Positions 21,939 through 34,940 are shown, numbered from the stretch's first letter. The stretch is DNA of 64,000 bases from Mercurialis annua (GCF_937616625.2 NC_065571.1:8372501-8436500), one strand, 5' to 3'. The notes: generated from the sequence alone by a model not told the origin. Made by a program: numbers and translations.

Positions 21939-24900
21939 TTAGTCATAGGGATTTCTGAACTTCTTTAGTACATCTGGAATATCATAACCAAGCATATCAT
22001 CAACACCTTGTATCATTTTCGGCTTCAATTTCTCGAACTTATCAATGTTGTAACCACTTAAAACCTCTCGGAATTGATCAACATTTGGAAAATCACCTGC
22101 CGGCAAATGGAACTCCCTTTGAACCTGCATAAACCACAGTCAAGCATATACCACGACTATTTCTACAGAAAAGGTCAAACACATTATATGCTGGAGATCG
22201 ATGAAAACCTTTGCAAACTCGTCTCCCAAATTATCAATAAGTCGCTGTTGGACCTTTGCTTTACCCATCATTGCTGGCATCGCTTTTTTAAGATGGCTGA
22301 TAATGTAAGCATGTATTTTGGCAGCTCTTGCTCGTTTCACAAATTCATTGATCTGTAGGTAATTATGATTATCAGCGAGCGGTGTAATAAGCGTCTCCAA
22401 AAATATATTTTGTCTCTATTAAAGCATAAAAAAAATTCACATATTATTAAAAAAAAGAAACATGCTATTTGCGTATAAATTCCATCTTTTCTTAAAAAAA
22501 TTACGTTCTTTTTAGGTATTATTAATATTCCGAGGATCAACTCACACCTTTTTCTGCAATCAACAGAAAAAAGAAAGAACTTCATTCGTGGATCAGTGTT
22601 CGAGGCACAAGGTGCATATGTGATATTTAAATTTAATGGCAAATCACATTCCATCATGCACACTCATATGCTAATAGGCTAACATATATCTGAAATATAT
22701 AACACCTCCAACACAAACTAATAATACAAACTCACCCGACGATCACAGGCCTTCTTTGGTATGTCTTTTAGATCAGATAGCAGGTCCTCTTGCTCTCTCT
22801 CAAAAAGTTCTTTTCCAATTGGGCCAATGACATGTTCATTTATTGGTTTGTCATTAAATGAGCTGCCAAAAAATGAGAAATATTAATTTGGCATGATATA
22901 AACAACACAAGATGCAATTTAAGTAAAATTACAGATATACATGAGAAAAAGCTCAAAATAACGAAGCTGTCTTTCATAACATTAGTTTTCAATTATACAC
23001 GCATGAACGAAACCAACCTAAGGAAAAAAAAAAGCAGTACTGCATTTTTGACACAAACAACTTACACTTAATATACTAGGAATGGATCTGACGCATATTC
23101 ATTCTAAAAATGCTGTTGATGTAGTTATAATTAGAAAGCTTACCCAATATAAACACGTGCAACTTCAGGAGTATTCAGAACTTTCCCCAGTGACCACATT
23201 AATGCTCCATAAACCCTCATCAGCTGCAAAAAAATAGAGCAAGGCACATGAGAATGCTACACGAGCAACTCGAGACATGTGCATAAACATAATATCATAT
23301 CAACGAGAATACAAATTCGTACTTGTTGAGTATCAACTTGGTCTGCCTTGTTAAGAACCACACGAATTTTATCATCATGCCCGCGTAATGATGAAATGAC
23401 ACGCTTGAATTCATCACTGATGTCAAGTTTGTGAGGATCAAAGAGAAGTAGAATGAGATCACATTTTGAAGCAAACCATGATGTTACACCAGTAAAATCA
23501 TAAGACCGTTGAGTTCGTTGTTTTTCTCCTGATAAAACTCCAGGAGTGTCCACAAAAGTAATATGCTCTAGCAACTTCAAGCACAAAATTACACGTTACA
23601 TATATCATATACTTCAATAAAAAGATCGAGGATCAATCTACTGACTGTAAATTCCATGACTTACAGGATGAGGCATTTGAGAACATTCAAATTTCGATAA
23701 AAACGAAGTTCCAAAAGTTGTGAGTCCATTAAATGGCATATCTGCTTGGACTGCCACTGTATTGCCCGGTATACTCCGTTCATCAGGACCAGACTGTAAA
23801 AAGTACACATACCATGTTAGCTGCAATTCCAAATTCCAATGCAACAAGTGTAGGTCAGAAGTATAACTTTCAAATTTGTCAACCAAAAAAATGAAAAGAA
23901 GAAAGCAAAGCCACTATTGAGACAAAAGTACAAACAAGGATCTATTTCATAGCCTAGACAATAACAAATACATGTTCATCATTATTATATTATTCCAACA
24001 GAACGGAAAGAGATTTTCCAATCTCCGACATCCGACCCTCACAACTTCACTCGTATACCAATTTTTCTTGCTAAAAGTTTTGCCTTCATGTAATTTAACC
24101 CTTGATTAATGACCATTCTTTCCTATCATTTCTAACTATTGGGATGTTAAGAATCAAACAAGCAAATAAAAAAAATCGCACATCAATAAGTGTAGCAAAA
24201 AAGGGCAAGATAACAACTACAACAAATATTGCAAAATTACATTCAGCGAGGTTTGTTGTAGTGTTACCACTAAAATAAAATCATTTTCTTTTCATAAAAT
24301 ATAATTAATTTCCAGAGTTATACACACAAGCACATTAATTTCCAGAGTATTATAATCATTTTCTATACAATAATTTTACAATGGTTATGCTCACAAGAAC
24401 GTATACACGCAAGCACATTGTAAATGCACCGACAAGCAGTAACAAGAACAGAAAAGCACAAGAATAAAATATTGACTGTTCAAGTACCATAACGACAACA
24501 AATCTGTCAGTAGTTGGCTCAGGTCCAATATGGGCTCCTGTAGCAATACAAAAAAAAGAGAAAGCAATAAATAAACTTAAAACTAGAATTTATACATTAA
24601 TTTGCTCTTGGAAGAGGGGGGAGGCAGAGAGCTCACCAGGATAACTACTTTTAAGCAAATGTTTAATAAATGTTGTTTTTCCAGTAGAATATTGACCCAA
24701 GAGCATAACCATAGGTTTGGCATCGAAATCGCTGTTTGTCTGCAACAAACACATAAATTTAAGACATATGCTATCAGAAGTAGATTTTTTTAGTGGAACA
24801 ACTAAATTACTACTTATTCATATTTCATATGTTCTGATGTTCACATTTCTAGGCGACAACATCAGTACATCACAATTCACGAATCAAAAGTATTGCATCC

Positions 24901-26323
24901 TTACCAGCAGTGGAGACACAAAATCATTAAAGCGATAAGTAACTTCTAAGGGTTTCAGCTTCTGAATATACAGTCTCTTCAAGCCATCAATGATAGATGT
25001 AACAGAGGATAGAGGTACCTAAGAAAATACCATAAGTGATTGTTGAGAATGATAAAGGGATAAAAAGTTAGGAATAAGAGAAATGCAATTTAAAAATGAA
25101 CAAAGGAAGCACAGTAAGTGATTGCAGAGAACAATAAAGGGATATAAGTTAGAAATAAGAGAAACACAATTTAAAGTGAACAAAGAAAACAATGCAACAT
25201 ACAATAAATGAAAGTGTATCTGCGAATAGACTACTGCATAACTAACTTGATAAATGAGTATAACCAAGTCACATAGCATAAATTTCCAGTTTAAATACAC
25301 ACCTTCTTATTTGATTTTGAAGTGGACATCTGAGAAAACCAATTTGCTGAAGGTGAAGTTTCCACAGGTAGAGTACCTAAAAAGATTCACAGACCAATCA
25401 TTACACCATAAGAATAGAAACTTAAGTATATAATCAATATCAAAAGCAACTCATACCATTAACATCAGAGTCTCTTGATTTCGATTGGCGCTTTTTCTTC
25501 TGCTAAATATTAGATTACAAAAATTAAAGATTTCTACACAAAGGCAAGAGTAGCAAAACTTTAAGTTAAAATAGCAATATACTTACTTCAATCAACTCAA
25601 CAAGGCCATCCATAGTAGGAGGTCTTAAATTTTCAAAATCAACTGCAACAACATTCCCAAAAACAAAAAATAAACTTCCAACATCAAATACTACACATAT
25701 CAAACAGAATCGAACGATAAAAACATACGAAAGAAAAGAAGAATCATAATAACCTTGAGTACTAGTTAAAAGATCATGTGAAATTTCATGTCCAGCTTGA
25801 GCTAAAGAAACTAACTACACTTCACAATAAAAAACAAACTCATAAGCAAATAAATTTCAAAAACAAATCAATAAACAGCGAAAAACAAATTAATATAATC
25901 AAAAACCTGCATGGAAGTAATAAACTCGTTGAAACCAAGATAACCCTGTCTTTTAGAATCCGCAATTGCCCAAACCTAAGCGCAAAAAAAAAAAAACAGT
26001 AAATAAAAACAGTTATTAACTAAACCTAAATTTGAAATGAAACTAAACAAATATAAAAACAAACCTGCTTAAGAACTTGACGAGATAAATTCGATATGCT
26101 AAAGAATTTCAAAGCATCGTCGCCGGTAATTCTACCATCGCCGTCTATTGAACCAAACACACACAAATCAAAAAAATTAAAATCAAAATTAAATCAGTAA
26201 AAATGAATAATGTAGAGTAAGAAACAACAAATAAAAACCTGAATCAGCGAAGTTAAACCATTCGAGATAGATTGTTTGATTCTCTTTCGAACAGGACCCG
26301 ATCGGGCCCGTGGATATCTCCAT
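21939..26323 (-). CDS. EHD1: EH-domain-containing (EHD) dynamin-like ATPase, 16 exons
   Basis: Coding exons, 5' to 3': 26323-26239, 26144-26065, 25975-25907, 25814-25754, 25642-25587, 25499-25457, 25376-25303, 25018-24905, 24739-24637, 24537-24488, 23793-23665, 23574-23323, 23223-23144, 22862-22736, 22352-22209, 22124-21939. All joins are in phase and give 550 residues, close to Arabidopsis EHD1. The N-terminal EH domain holds an EF-hand loop ([13 protein letters not shown]). A Lys-rich linker ([10 protein letters not shown]) follows, then the dynamin-type nucleotide-binding domain with P-loop GQYSTGKTT, switch region [23 protein letters not shown] and NKADQVD. The C-terminal helical part ends FRNPYD. 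EHD proteins bind ATP, oligomerise on curved membranes and act in endocytosis/recycling. Plant members carry the EH domain at the N-terminus, as here, unlike animal ones. No broken motif is seen. EHD2 is the alternative name if orthology differs. Confidence 0.95.
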
Positions 26324-26760
26324 TGTAATAACCTACTGTATCTCGAACAAAAAAAAATCAGTGACGAGTGATTTTTTGAACTTTAAATTTTTGAATTTGA
26401 TTTTCAGATTTCAGTTTTGCTTTTTTTGGCTGATTACTCGGGTTTTTGGGGAAAAGAGAGGAGAGAACTTACGACCGAAGGAAAGTGTAATTTTTGAAAG
26501 GGATTACGGTGTCGTTTTGGCGGTGAGTGTGTGAGGTTAGGCGCGTGTTTGGTTAACTGTTTAACGGTATATTTTAAACGAGAAAAAGTATCACAGTTGT
26601 ACCATATCCTTATTCTGTCAAACGGTGTCGTTTTGAAGGTAAAAAAATGGGAGGAATTGAATGATGTTGATGTGCAAGGAAGGTGCTTATCACGTTTGAT
26701 GAAATTGAAAAGGCAAAATATTTTTGTATAGGCTAAATTCATATCGAAAACTCTATACTT
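26324..26760 (-). promoter_or_regulatory. 5' flank of the EHD gene
   Basis: This is the upstream region of the minus-strand EHD gene. It contains two copies of the word acggtgtcgttttg (about 26508 and 26623), both on the plus strand. No clear TATA box is visible. The short plus- and minus-strand open frames here have no domain. Confidence 0.35.
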
Positions 26761-26771
26761 TATTGTTTTTA

Positions 26772-27672
26772 GGCCAAATCTATACTATATACAAAAGCAC
26801 GGATGGAGGGGGGGACATGCAAATTTACGGAATAATCCTTTTCAGTTTACTATTAAATAAAGGTTTTATAGTTATTAACTAATTAATTATTTAATTAATC
26901 ACTATTGTAATTAAAGTCCTAATTAGAATAGGTAGCTAAATTATCTCCAATTTAACTTTAATATATAAAAAATAACTAAATTATCTCCAAATTAGTAGGA
27001 ATACCTATCTTTTAGTTTGATTGAACTACAAAATTAAAATATTGTATTTGATCAATATATTATTATTTAAATTTCTATTTTATTATTTCTAAAGATATTA
27101 TTAATAAAATTAAGTTAATTATTTAATTATGGTTATTATAAAATTAAAAGAAGAATTTTCAGTATGAAAAAAAAATTAATAGCCGAATATATTATAAGTA
27201 CTTTTATAAAAATTCTTAACTAATTTAATATTAATTATAAATAAAAATTGATATAATTATAATAAAATTATTAATATGTTCATTGACGAGTTACGTTACG
27301 AGCCACGTGCATAGCACGTAATGCGAAACTAGTATCTTTAAAAGGCCAAATCTTTCATAAAAGTTTCACAAAAGTCCTGACATTTCAATTTTGTCGATTT
27401 TGGCCAAAAACAAATTATTTGATTTCAATTGTGGCCAACTCTCAATTTAATTTCAATTTGTCTATGTGGAGCCTATGTGACGCCTATGTGGCATGCCAAA
27501 TATTGAAAGGTAAGGACTTTTGTGAAACCAAATAATCAATTTTTGGCCAAAATCGACAAAATTGAAAGGTCAGGACTTTTGTGAAACCAAATAATCAGTT
27601 TTTGGCCAAAATCGACAAAATTAAACGGTCAGGACTTTTGTGAAAGGTTTGGCTTTTTTACAACATTTGGCC
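26772..27672. mobile_element. MITE (ggccaaatgttgtaaaa family) split by a Helitron
   Basis: The element is flanked by an exact 9 bp duplication ttgttttta (26763-26771 and 27673-27681). Its left end is only ggccaaa before the Helitron starts. Sequence resumes at 27333 with tatctttaaaaggccaaatc, and the right end reads ttacaacatttggcc. Removing the Helitron restores the terminus seen intact in the related copy at 33014-33371. Inside are inverted copies of 'aggacttttgtgaaa' and 'ttggccaaaatcgacaaaatt', including one extra tandem copy of that block on the right. The 9 bp duplication and long inverted repeats suggest Mutator-like mobilisation. Confidence 0.88.
26779..27332 (+). mobile_element. Non-autonomous Helitron, 554 bp
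   Basis: Starts TCTATACTATATACAAAAGC after an A and ends CTAG before a T, the Helitron A|TC...CTRR|T rule, with no target duplication. A 3' hairpin (acgtgc-ata-gcacgt) lies about 11 bases before the end. The left side has ggatggaggggggg, as in the two Helitrons at 58-59 kb. The interior is A/T-rich, lacks Rep/helicase coding, and is clearly related to the copy at 58233-58871. Confidence 0.9.
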
Positions 27673-27681
27673 TTGTTTTTA

Positions 27682-28660
27682 TTTAGAAAGTCTCTATTCA
27701 GAAAAATTTATCTTTTAAATTTTTATATTCGCCAAATTGTGAAACACTCTTGTTGGAGGTAAGTGGACATAGGTGAAAATTCACACCGTACTACTCTAAA
27801 CGCTTTCCCGGTCTTTCTAAACTCTTTCACATAGCTTACTAATGTTCTTAATCTGTAAATTTGAATTAATAACTATTCTACTCCTTCTAATTGTACCTTG
27901 TTTCATACCATTGAGTGGAGTAGACGGGTCGCCAAATTTCACATTTAGAAAGGATTGATTATCGAGTTGTACATTTAAATACCACTTTCAACGCAATTAA
28001 AATATATAAATAAAAATTTATTAAGAAATTCAATTCAATTTATTTTATTTTTCTTCCACTTAAAGTTTTCAATTTTGTTTTAGTTTTTTTAACTTTGTTA
28101 TTTCATTTACTTTTTAAAACTAAATTTAAAAAACAAATTTAAAAGTAAACGCTAATAAATATTTAAATTGAAGTAATTGAGTCATTAAATTTCATAAAAA
28201 TATAATTTTTGCTTGTACATATTAAAAATATTAGTTTAAAGACTAAATTAAACTTTAATTTTCTTAGTTAGGGCCTTTAACTCAATTGACTAACACCAAA
28301 GTTAAATAAAAAGTTTAATATGTTAGCGGAAAAAAACCAGGAGATTATATCGTTTAGTTTTCAAAAAAAGTTGGACGGAAATATAAATTATGACATATGT
28401 TCGGTACCTTAAAATAATTAGTTCCTTTTTGAATGCATGTTTTTACTTAATTTTTGATCAAATAATACCTTTTTTCATAATGAATTTATTATTATTATTA
28501 TTTTAAAAAAATATTGTATAAACTGATAATGAAATTCTCTTTAATTAAAGGGAAAAAAATCAAACAATTTTTTAAATTTTAACCAGGAATGTTAGTAAAT
28601 TTTATTGCTTTGAGATTGGTGTATGCATTTAATGGAACAAACAAAATATCATTAGTATTA
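27682..28660. other. AT-rich intergenic DNA
   Basis: No gene or bounded element is recognised between the Helitron-containing MITE and the next MITE. Confidence 0.4.
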
Positions 28661-29103
28661 GGATTAATCACTCAAAAACCTCCACTTTTAAACTATTTTT
28701 GAATTGCATTCTGACGTTGGAAAACTCTCTCAAAACCCTCCCACCTTTAAATTCCATTCCAATGGCACCCTGACGTAGGAAAATCCTCTTAAAATCCCCC
28801 CATTTTTTTTTTCAATTGCACCCTAAATTGGAAATTTTTATGGTTTTGATTTTAAAAAGTTATTGGATATAATTTTAAGAAGAATAATTTTTTACATTAT
28901 TAATAATATTAGTGTTTAATTAGAATATAGATTAAAAATGAAAGATTATTTTCAAAAAAATTCATGTGAAAAGAGATCAATTTAATACTTTGATATACAA
29001 TTGAAAAAGAATCTAAAGGTGGGGGGTTTCTGAGAGAATTTTTTTACGTCAGGGTGTAATTGAAAAAAAGTTAAAAAGTGGGAGATTTTTGAGTAATTAA
29101 GCC
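28661..29103. mobile_element. Long-TIR MITE with exact 9 bp duplication
   Basis: Flanked by ttagtatta on both sides (28652-28660 and 29104-29112). Termini ggattaatcactcaaaaacc and the inverted ggcttaattactcaaaaatc start arms that carry 'ctgacgt.gga' words. It shares its terminus with the element at 60882-61266. It has no coding capacity. 9 bp duplications point to Mutator-like transposition. Confidence 0.88.
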
Positions 29104-29424
29104 TTAGTATTATTATCACCTATTAGGCTATTAACCAGCAAAAGAATTATACATCAAACTCAAATATTGCACATCATGAAGAACAAACATGAATCAATTA
29201 CAAACAAATCTATAAAATACAATTGCTCTCCCCTCCCCTCTCTCTATCAGACCATATCTCCTATATGGTCCATTTTCCATTTTTTCTTTTTCATGAGGTA
29301 AGATGGCTTGCACAATCCCCGGCAAACCCTCAGCATTACAAACAATCAATATACATTGTTATATACAAACAATATATATATCATACATACATATTAAAAA
29401 CATATAAATAAAGACGGAGATAAA

Positions 29425-29515
29425 TATAACGCGAGGTAGCATTCGAACTCCTGATCTCCGAATGTATCGCGAGTGCCATGTCCACTAGACTACACTCTAA
29501 TGAATGTCTAGTGAC
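29425..29515 (-). mobile_element. tRNA-derived SINE-like head
   Basis: On the minus strand the sequence has an A-box-like TAGTCTAGTGG (about 29494-29484) and, about 40 bases later, a B-box-like GAGTTCGAATGC (about 29453-29442). This is the internal Pol III promoter layout of tRNA genes and plant SINEs. It does not fold as a full tRNA with the bases I can pair, and it is followed by A/T-rich sequence, so a SINE head or decayed tRNA fits best. It lies just past the 3' end of the DUF3537 gene. Confidence 0.45.
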
Positions 29516-29582
29516 TAGCAGTAGCAGCAGATTGGTGAAATTAATCTTTTCCTCAAAATTTACCACTTAAATTTTTATTTTC

Positions 29583-32500
29583 TCAAAAGAAAATAGTCTT
29601 CCCAAGCAACCATAGAACAAGAGCCAACTCAACACCAAAAAGTGAGTGTAATGTAGTCCTATCCAGTGTGAATCCATACACTGTAATCCCAGCTTTATTG
29701 TTCTCAAAATATGTCACTGCACATTTCAATTTCAATTTCAATTCATTCATATAAAATCAAACAACTCTTATAACAGTTTCACTTTAAATTCTCGGGATTT
29801 TTTTTATTATTACTCGTCTATTTAAAACAAATTTAGCGTTATTAAAAAAGTATGTACGAACATGTGTGACGTACCTAGAGCTTGCCTCCTCTGAAATGAA
29901 ATAGTATTAGATGCAAATGAAGGAATCAATTTAGAGTTATCCAATTCATCTTCTTCGTCGCCCGCATCATCACCTTCATCGTCGTCATCGTTAGTCGTAA
30001 CAATAGTATGAGCCCTCGGGGTCTCACCTTCCGTTGAGTCAAATGTGTCTAGTGTTGCACAAATATGCCACTTAGCAGCCAGGCTAGTAACAGCTTGAGC
30101 CTTGTGTGTTATTTTTGTAGCACTCCGTAATATTATCAGCAGCCCTGTTACGAGTGTTATAGAGCATAGCTGCAATTGAACAAATTAAAATATTTAATTT
30201 GGCATCTCAATACGATACCTTCCAAAATCTATATATTGGAAACAAAAATGTTTAAAGAGAAACATGGAAATAAAATAGTTAAACAGAAATTAAATTATGA
30301 ATTTAATATGTTTTATAATTAAAACAAAAACTTTAAATCTTGATAATATCATACATAAACTATCAATTTTTTGCAATTCAGAAGACTAAGCTATTTCTTG
30401 ATGAAAAAAATACTCACGTTTTCAGCAGCCACTCAATTACTTTTTATCAAAAAATTGTTGAGTGTTCTGAAATTGATAGTTTGTATTTGAAATTATTAAA
30501 TTTTAAAATTCATGCTATAATTGCAAAATACGCTAAATTACAGCAATACTGCAATTCTTTTTTAGGAAAACTGGTAATAACATAAAATTTCATTAGTGAA
30601 ACTGTACTATTAAAAAAGTAGTCAAACTATAAAAAATATTTATGACGAAAACAATCTGTCACAAAATTGTAAAGTATAGGATTCAAAAAGTTTCTATGCA
30701 AGCTATCGGAAAATGCATACCGCGAGTTCTCCAGTTTTGAAAATATCAACGACAGCACCGGGCTTTGTAGTACTAAGCAGCGAAGAAAACTGACTTCCAG
30801 TGATCAAGACCACTGCCCATGAGACAAAGACCCGATATCGATGGCTAATGATCCTTAAATGGCGTTTGATCCTCAGATGTTCGGACAAGACAGACTGGAC
30901 ATCGGAGTCGCCTTGGAAAACTTGAGCAAAGTCGTGGAGACGGAGGATTTGAAGGTGGCAGATGAGGTGGAAAAGGACACAAACTAGGAAGATTATAGTT
31001 GTACGGTAAAGCCATGAACATAGTTCCATGATGCAAGCTACCGTGTCGCTTAAGATAACATTGCCTAGGAAGGGAATTTGAGAGGCGCCTGATGCATACC
31101 ACCATATTTTGTATGCAGATTCCGCTACGAAGCATGGTAGGACGAAGGTCGATACGAGCTTCAGTGATCTCTGCAACAATTCAATACAATTAGTTCTAAA
31201 ACATCAATGCTTATATTAGAGCAATTATAAAGAAGTTGCCTTCTCTTTTTCAATTAAGTACCAAACTGAATAATACGACAAAAATTTAGTACCAACTCGG
31301 ACTTTTAACCGTGTAATTTTAAATCTACATCTGAACAGTTGCATCTCATGTTGTTTATATACTTTATGTTCTTTTTCTTTTTTTCCTAATTTATGCAAAA
31401 AGCATAGACTTCACAGGAAGTATGTTGCCTCCATAATTACAAATTTACAATCTTCTAGTAGTGAAGATTGAAGAACATACTTTTAGTAAAGTGGTCACAT
31501 ATTTAATTACAGTACTCATCATTTTGTTTTGGAATGACTCACTCAAAATTGTTGAGGTGTAATTCAATCTTATACTTTTTACAAGTTATTATATATGAAA
31601 TTTAGTCTTTGATAAAAAATATATTTATAAAATAATTATTATATACCATGTCACTTTATAATTCAAAATATTGTCACTCTTTGACTTTTAAAAGTCAACG
31701 ATTTTTCTCCAACATTAGATCGATATTATTATTTTTTCCTTTTGTCAATTATGTTTGTTAATTGATTTTGTTAAAAAGTTTGATTATCAAAAATTGAAAT
31801 AAAATTAAACCCTAAACTTATTTTTTTTTGTAAAATCATTAAAATCTCAAATAATTATAAAAATGCATTACGATTAATTATTAAACTATAAAATGTTTAA
31901 AAACTTTATATTTCTATAATAAGTTTAAAAATACATTTTTTTCAAAATAAAATAAAACATATTAAAAAAAATAATATATTTAATACATTTTGATTCATTA
32001 AAAGATTATATTTCAATATGTTCCTATTTGGTTTTAAAGATTGATTTTTTTTCTAATTAAAAATCAAATCCGACAACATTCATATTAAATTTTTGAATTT
32101 AAAATTGAACCAAAATAAAATATATAAATATAATTTTTGTTATTTGACTAATATTGAAAATTTTAATATAATTCAAGAGAAAAATTATATATTTAGAAAT
32201 ACATTATTATCTAATAAATAATTCTAATTTTAAAAATTATTTAAATTTTCATTCATATTATAGACTTTTATAAAAGAGTGTACAAATTAGATTAAACTTA
32301 ATTTTTGAAATTCTCAAGCTCATTTTCTTATAAAATTCTATAAAATCAATGAAAATTCGGGATATTAAACTCCCTGGGTCACTCAAGTCTCAGAAAATTT
32401 CAAAAAGGTCACTAAAGTCAATTTTCTTACAAAGTGGTCACTGAACTATAACTTTTATTACAAAAATATTTCTATTGTTACGAAAAGAACACTAAACATT

Positions 32501-34239
32501 TTGTGAACTATCAAAAAATCATTGGGTTATTTCTTTTATTACAAAAAGGTCACTGAACTATGTTCCTTTTTGTAATTATTGCTTGCCACGTAAGCAAAAA
32601 TTTTAGGTTTTTACGTCGTTTTATATGGGTGAACTCTTTTGTAATAAAAGGTATAGTTCAGTGACCATTTTATAAGAAAATTGACTTTAGTGACCTTTTT
32701 GAATTTTCCTGAGACTTGAGTGACCCAGGGAGTTTAATATCCGAAAATTCGTTAATTTTATAGACTTTTATAAGAAAATGAGTTTACGAATTTAATTAAA
32801 CTTAATTTTTAGAAAATTCATAAAAAAAAACTTAATTTTTTGAAATTGGGTCAGTATAAAGTAACATTTCATGAAAAAAAAATATAGTTAACTAGCAAAA
32901 GAATAAGTAATAAATTTCATCAAACGTTGAGAAAAAAACAATTGATCTATTATAAGTTATGGGAAGTGGGAACAGTATTATTCGACTAGTTTAGTAATTA
33001 TACATAAAAATAAGGCCAAATGTTGTAAAAAGGCCAAACCTTTCACAAAAGTTTCACAAAAGTCCCGACCTTTTAATTTTGTCGATTTTGGCCAAAAACT
33101 GATTATTTGGTTTCACAAAAGTCCTGACCTTTCAATTTTGTCGATTTTGGCCAAAAATGGATTATTTGGTTTCACAAAATTCCTGACCTTTCAATATTTG
33201 GCATGCCACATAGGCGCCACATAGGCGTCACATAGGCAAATTGAAATCAAATTGAGAGTTGGCCACAATTGAAACCAAATAATTTGTTTTTAGCCAAAAT
33301 CGACAAAATTGAAAGGTCAGGACTTTTGTGAAACTTTTATAAAAGGTTTGGCCTTTTTACAACATTTGGCCTAAAAATAAGTAAAATAAGTGTCCTATTC
33401 CTATATTCTAAAGGTTCAGAAGAACAATGTAGAACCTCTTTCTTCCCCTAAACTACAATTTTTTATGTTCCATTTTAGTACAAGTGTTGGGATTCTAGAG
33501 TTTCAACAACCATTTCCACATATTAAAGCAAAGTATAAATGCCCCTTAAAATTTCCATTTCTTTATTTATTTGTGATGGAGAACTAATACAATAATATTG
33601 CATATTTTAATATATTTCCATCAAATGTATGTTAGTCAGCTAAAAAAACACAACATAAACAGAAAAAAAGTCTAGATTTGCTCTTCCTAAAGTCAAATAT
33701 AACCAGAAAAAACACCAAATTCGATACAATTTTTGAAAATTCAGAATCAAAACACAATCAGAATCAAGAACACAAGCAAAATAAAATCAAAAATGAATCA
33801 GAAAACTTACATTAAGTTGATGAGTGTATCCTTGTCTGACGGTCTCACTCTCATCACAAAGCTTATCAAAGAACAGAAACCTTCGCAAACCATAAACCCT
33901 AATAAACTTCGACAAACAAAAGAACGACAAGCTCGCAACGCCGCTCAACGACAATTGAACGACGGAATCATACGGTCGTTTATGGTTCCCGTCGCAGGTA
34001 GAACAGGCCAACACAAAATGAGAAATCAACGGAACAACGATCGTGAAAACAAAGAACACAAACCATGAAAGAACAAGAACCCAATTATTGGATTGATCGA
34101 CGCACATCCACCGTAGATATGATCTGAAGCTTTGTAATTCATCGTACGCGTGTGAGACACTTCTCGTAAACTTGTTACTGCCTTTTCTTGGTAATAATAA
34201 TGGCTCTGTAGTGATGATTATGTTGGGTTGTTCTTCCAT
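29583..34239 (-). CDS. DUF3537 multi-pass membrane protein (4 exons)
   Basis: Exons 34239-33811, 31170-30721, 30169-29875 and 29716-29583 splice in phase (donors gtaagt, gtatgc, gtacgt; acceptors ttgcag, ttgcag, gtgcag) to give 435 residues, typical for the family. An N-terminal cytosolic stretch (residues 1-50) precedes hydrophobic segments at WVLVLSWFVFFVFTIVV, SLSGVASLSFFCLSKF, VSTFVLPCFVAESAY, TTIIFLVCVLFHLICHLQI and LCSITLVTGLLIIL. An acidic loop (NDDDDEGDDAGDEEDELD) lies in exon 3, and the last segment is LFGVELALVLWLLGKTI. Arabidopsis relatives (At3g20300, At1g50630) are annotated only as DUF3537; the topology loosely recalls insect-type gustatory receptor-like folds, but no activity is established here. 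Intron 1 is 2.64 kb and holds two MITEs. Confidence 0.92.
32360..32742. mobile_element. MITE in intron 1 of the DUF3537 gene
   Basis: Exact 9 bp duplication gaaaattcg (32351-32359 and 32743-32751). Arms start ggatattaaactccctgggt and pair over more than 120 bp ('gtcactcaagtctcag', 'aaaggtcactaaagtcaattttctta'). 383 bp, non-coding. Mutator-like by duplication length. Confidence 0.9.
33014..33371. mobile_element. MITE (ggccaaatgttgtaaaa family) in intron 1 of the DUF3537 gene
   Basis: Exact 9 bp duplication taaaaataa (33005-33013 and 33372-33380). Ends ggccaaatgttgtaaaaagg and ctttttacaacatttggcc are inverted. The interior holds the same 'gtcgattttggccaaaaa' blocks as the Helitron-split copy at 26772-27672, plus a central 'gccacataggcgccac' run. 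This copy is the intact reference for that family in the window. Confidence 0.9.
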
Positions 34240-34940
34240 GGTTTTTGAGGTTTGGTTTCTTTGAGGAGAGAATTGAGGAACTGTGTAATAATATTTATAG
34301 AATTTGGAGGTGCTGATGATTTTGAGTTTGGTTTTGTGTTTTTAGATTCACGCGTTGGTTTATGTCCGTGGGGAGTACTGTCTAATTGACGGGTGATAAT
34401 TGGCAATTATTGATTGATTTGCTTGCTACCAAAATTACCAAATTTCACCTGACTGATAACAGCACACACACAGTTCTTTCATTTTAACAAAATTATTTGA
34501 AAATTCAGTTCAACGTATTATTTTTCTTTGAAATCGGTTTTTCTTTTGAAAAAAAGATCAATTCGGTCTATAAATTTATTACTCCGAAATATATTTATTA
34601 CTTTCAACTATTTTGATCAATTAAGAATAATAATTAAAATAATATTCTTAAGTTTTATGTCAATTAAGAATAAAATTGGACATTCTGGAGTCTAAATTTG
34701 TTTATATTGTGTAGTTTTGTTCTTAATTAACTTACAAATAGAGAGTATTGATTTTAATTAATTAAAATGGATAGAACTGAGTTATTTGATCTAAAATTTT
34801 AAATTTAGGGACTGCATCTACCCTTTACTAAAAAAACCACCTTCCATTATATATACCAGCCTGTTGTGTATTGTTTTTTTGACTTGTTCAGTTGTGTATG
34901 GTATGTTGTTGTTATTAACTGACTTTTTTTATTTATATTA
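34240..34940 (-). promoter_or_regulatory. 5' flank of the DUF3537 gene
   Basis: Upstream of the minus-strand ATG at 34239. A TATAAATATT word sits at about 34290-34299 on the minus strand (plus: aatatttata), about 55 bases from the ATG, a plausible TATA box. Beyond that the DNA is A/T-rich without further recognised elements. Confidence 0.4.

Noticed and set aside
30340..30585. 81-codon plus-strand frame
   Set aside because: It lies in intron 2 of the DUF3537 gene on the opposite strand, is A/T-rich and has no domain.
33733..34068. 111-codon plus-strand frame
   Set aside because: Antisense shadow of DUF3537 exon 1.
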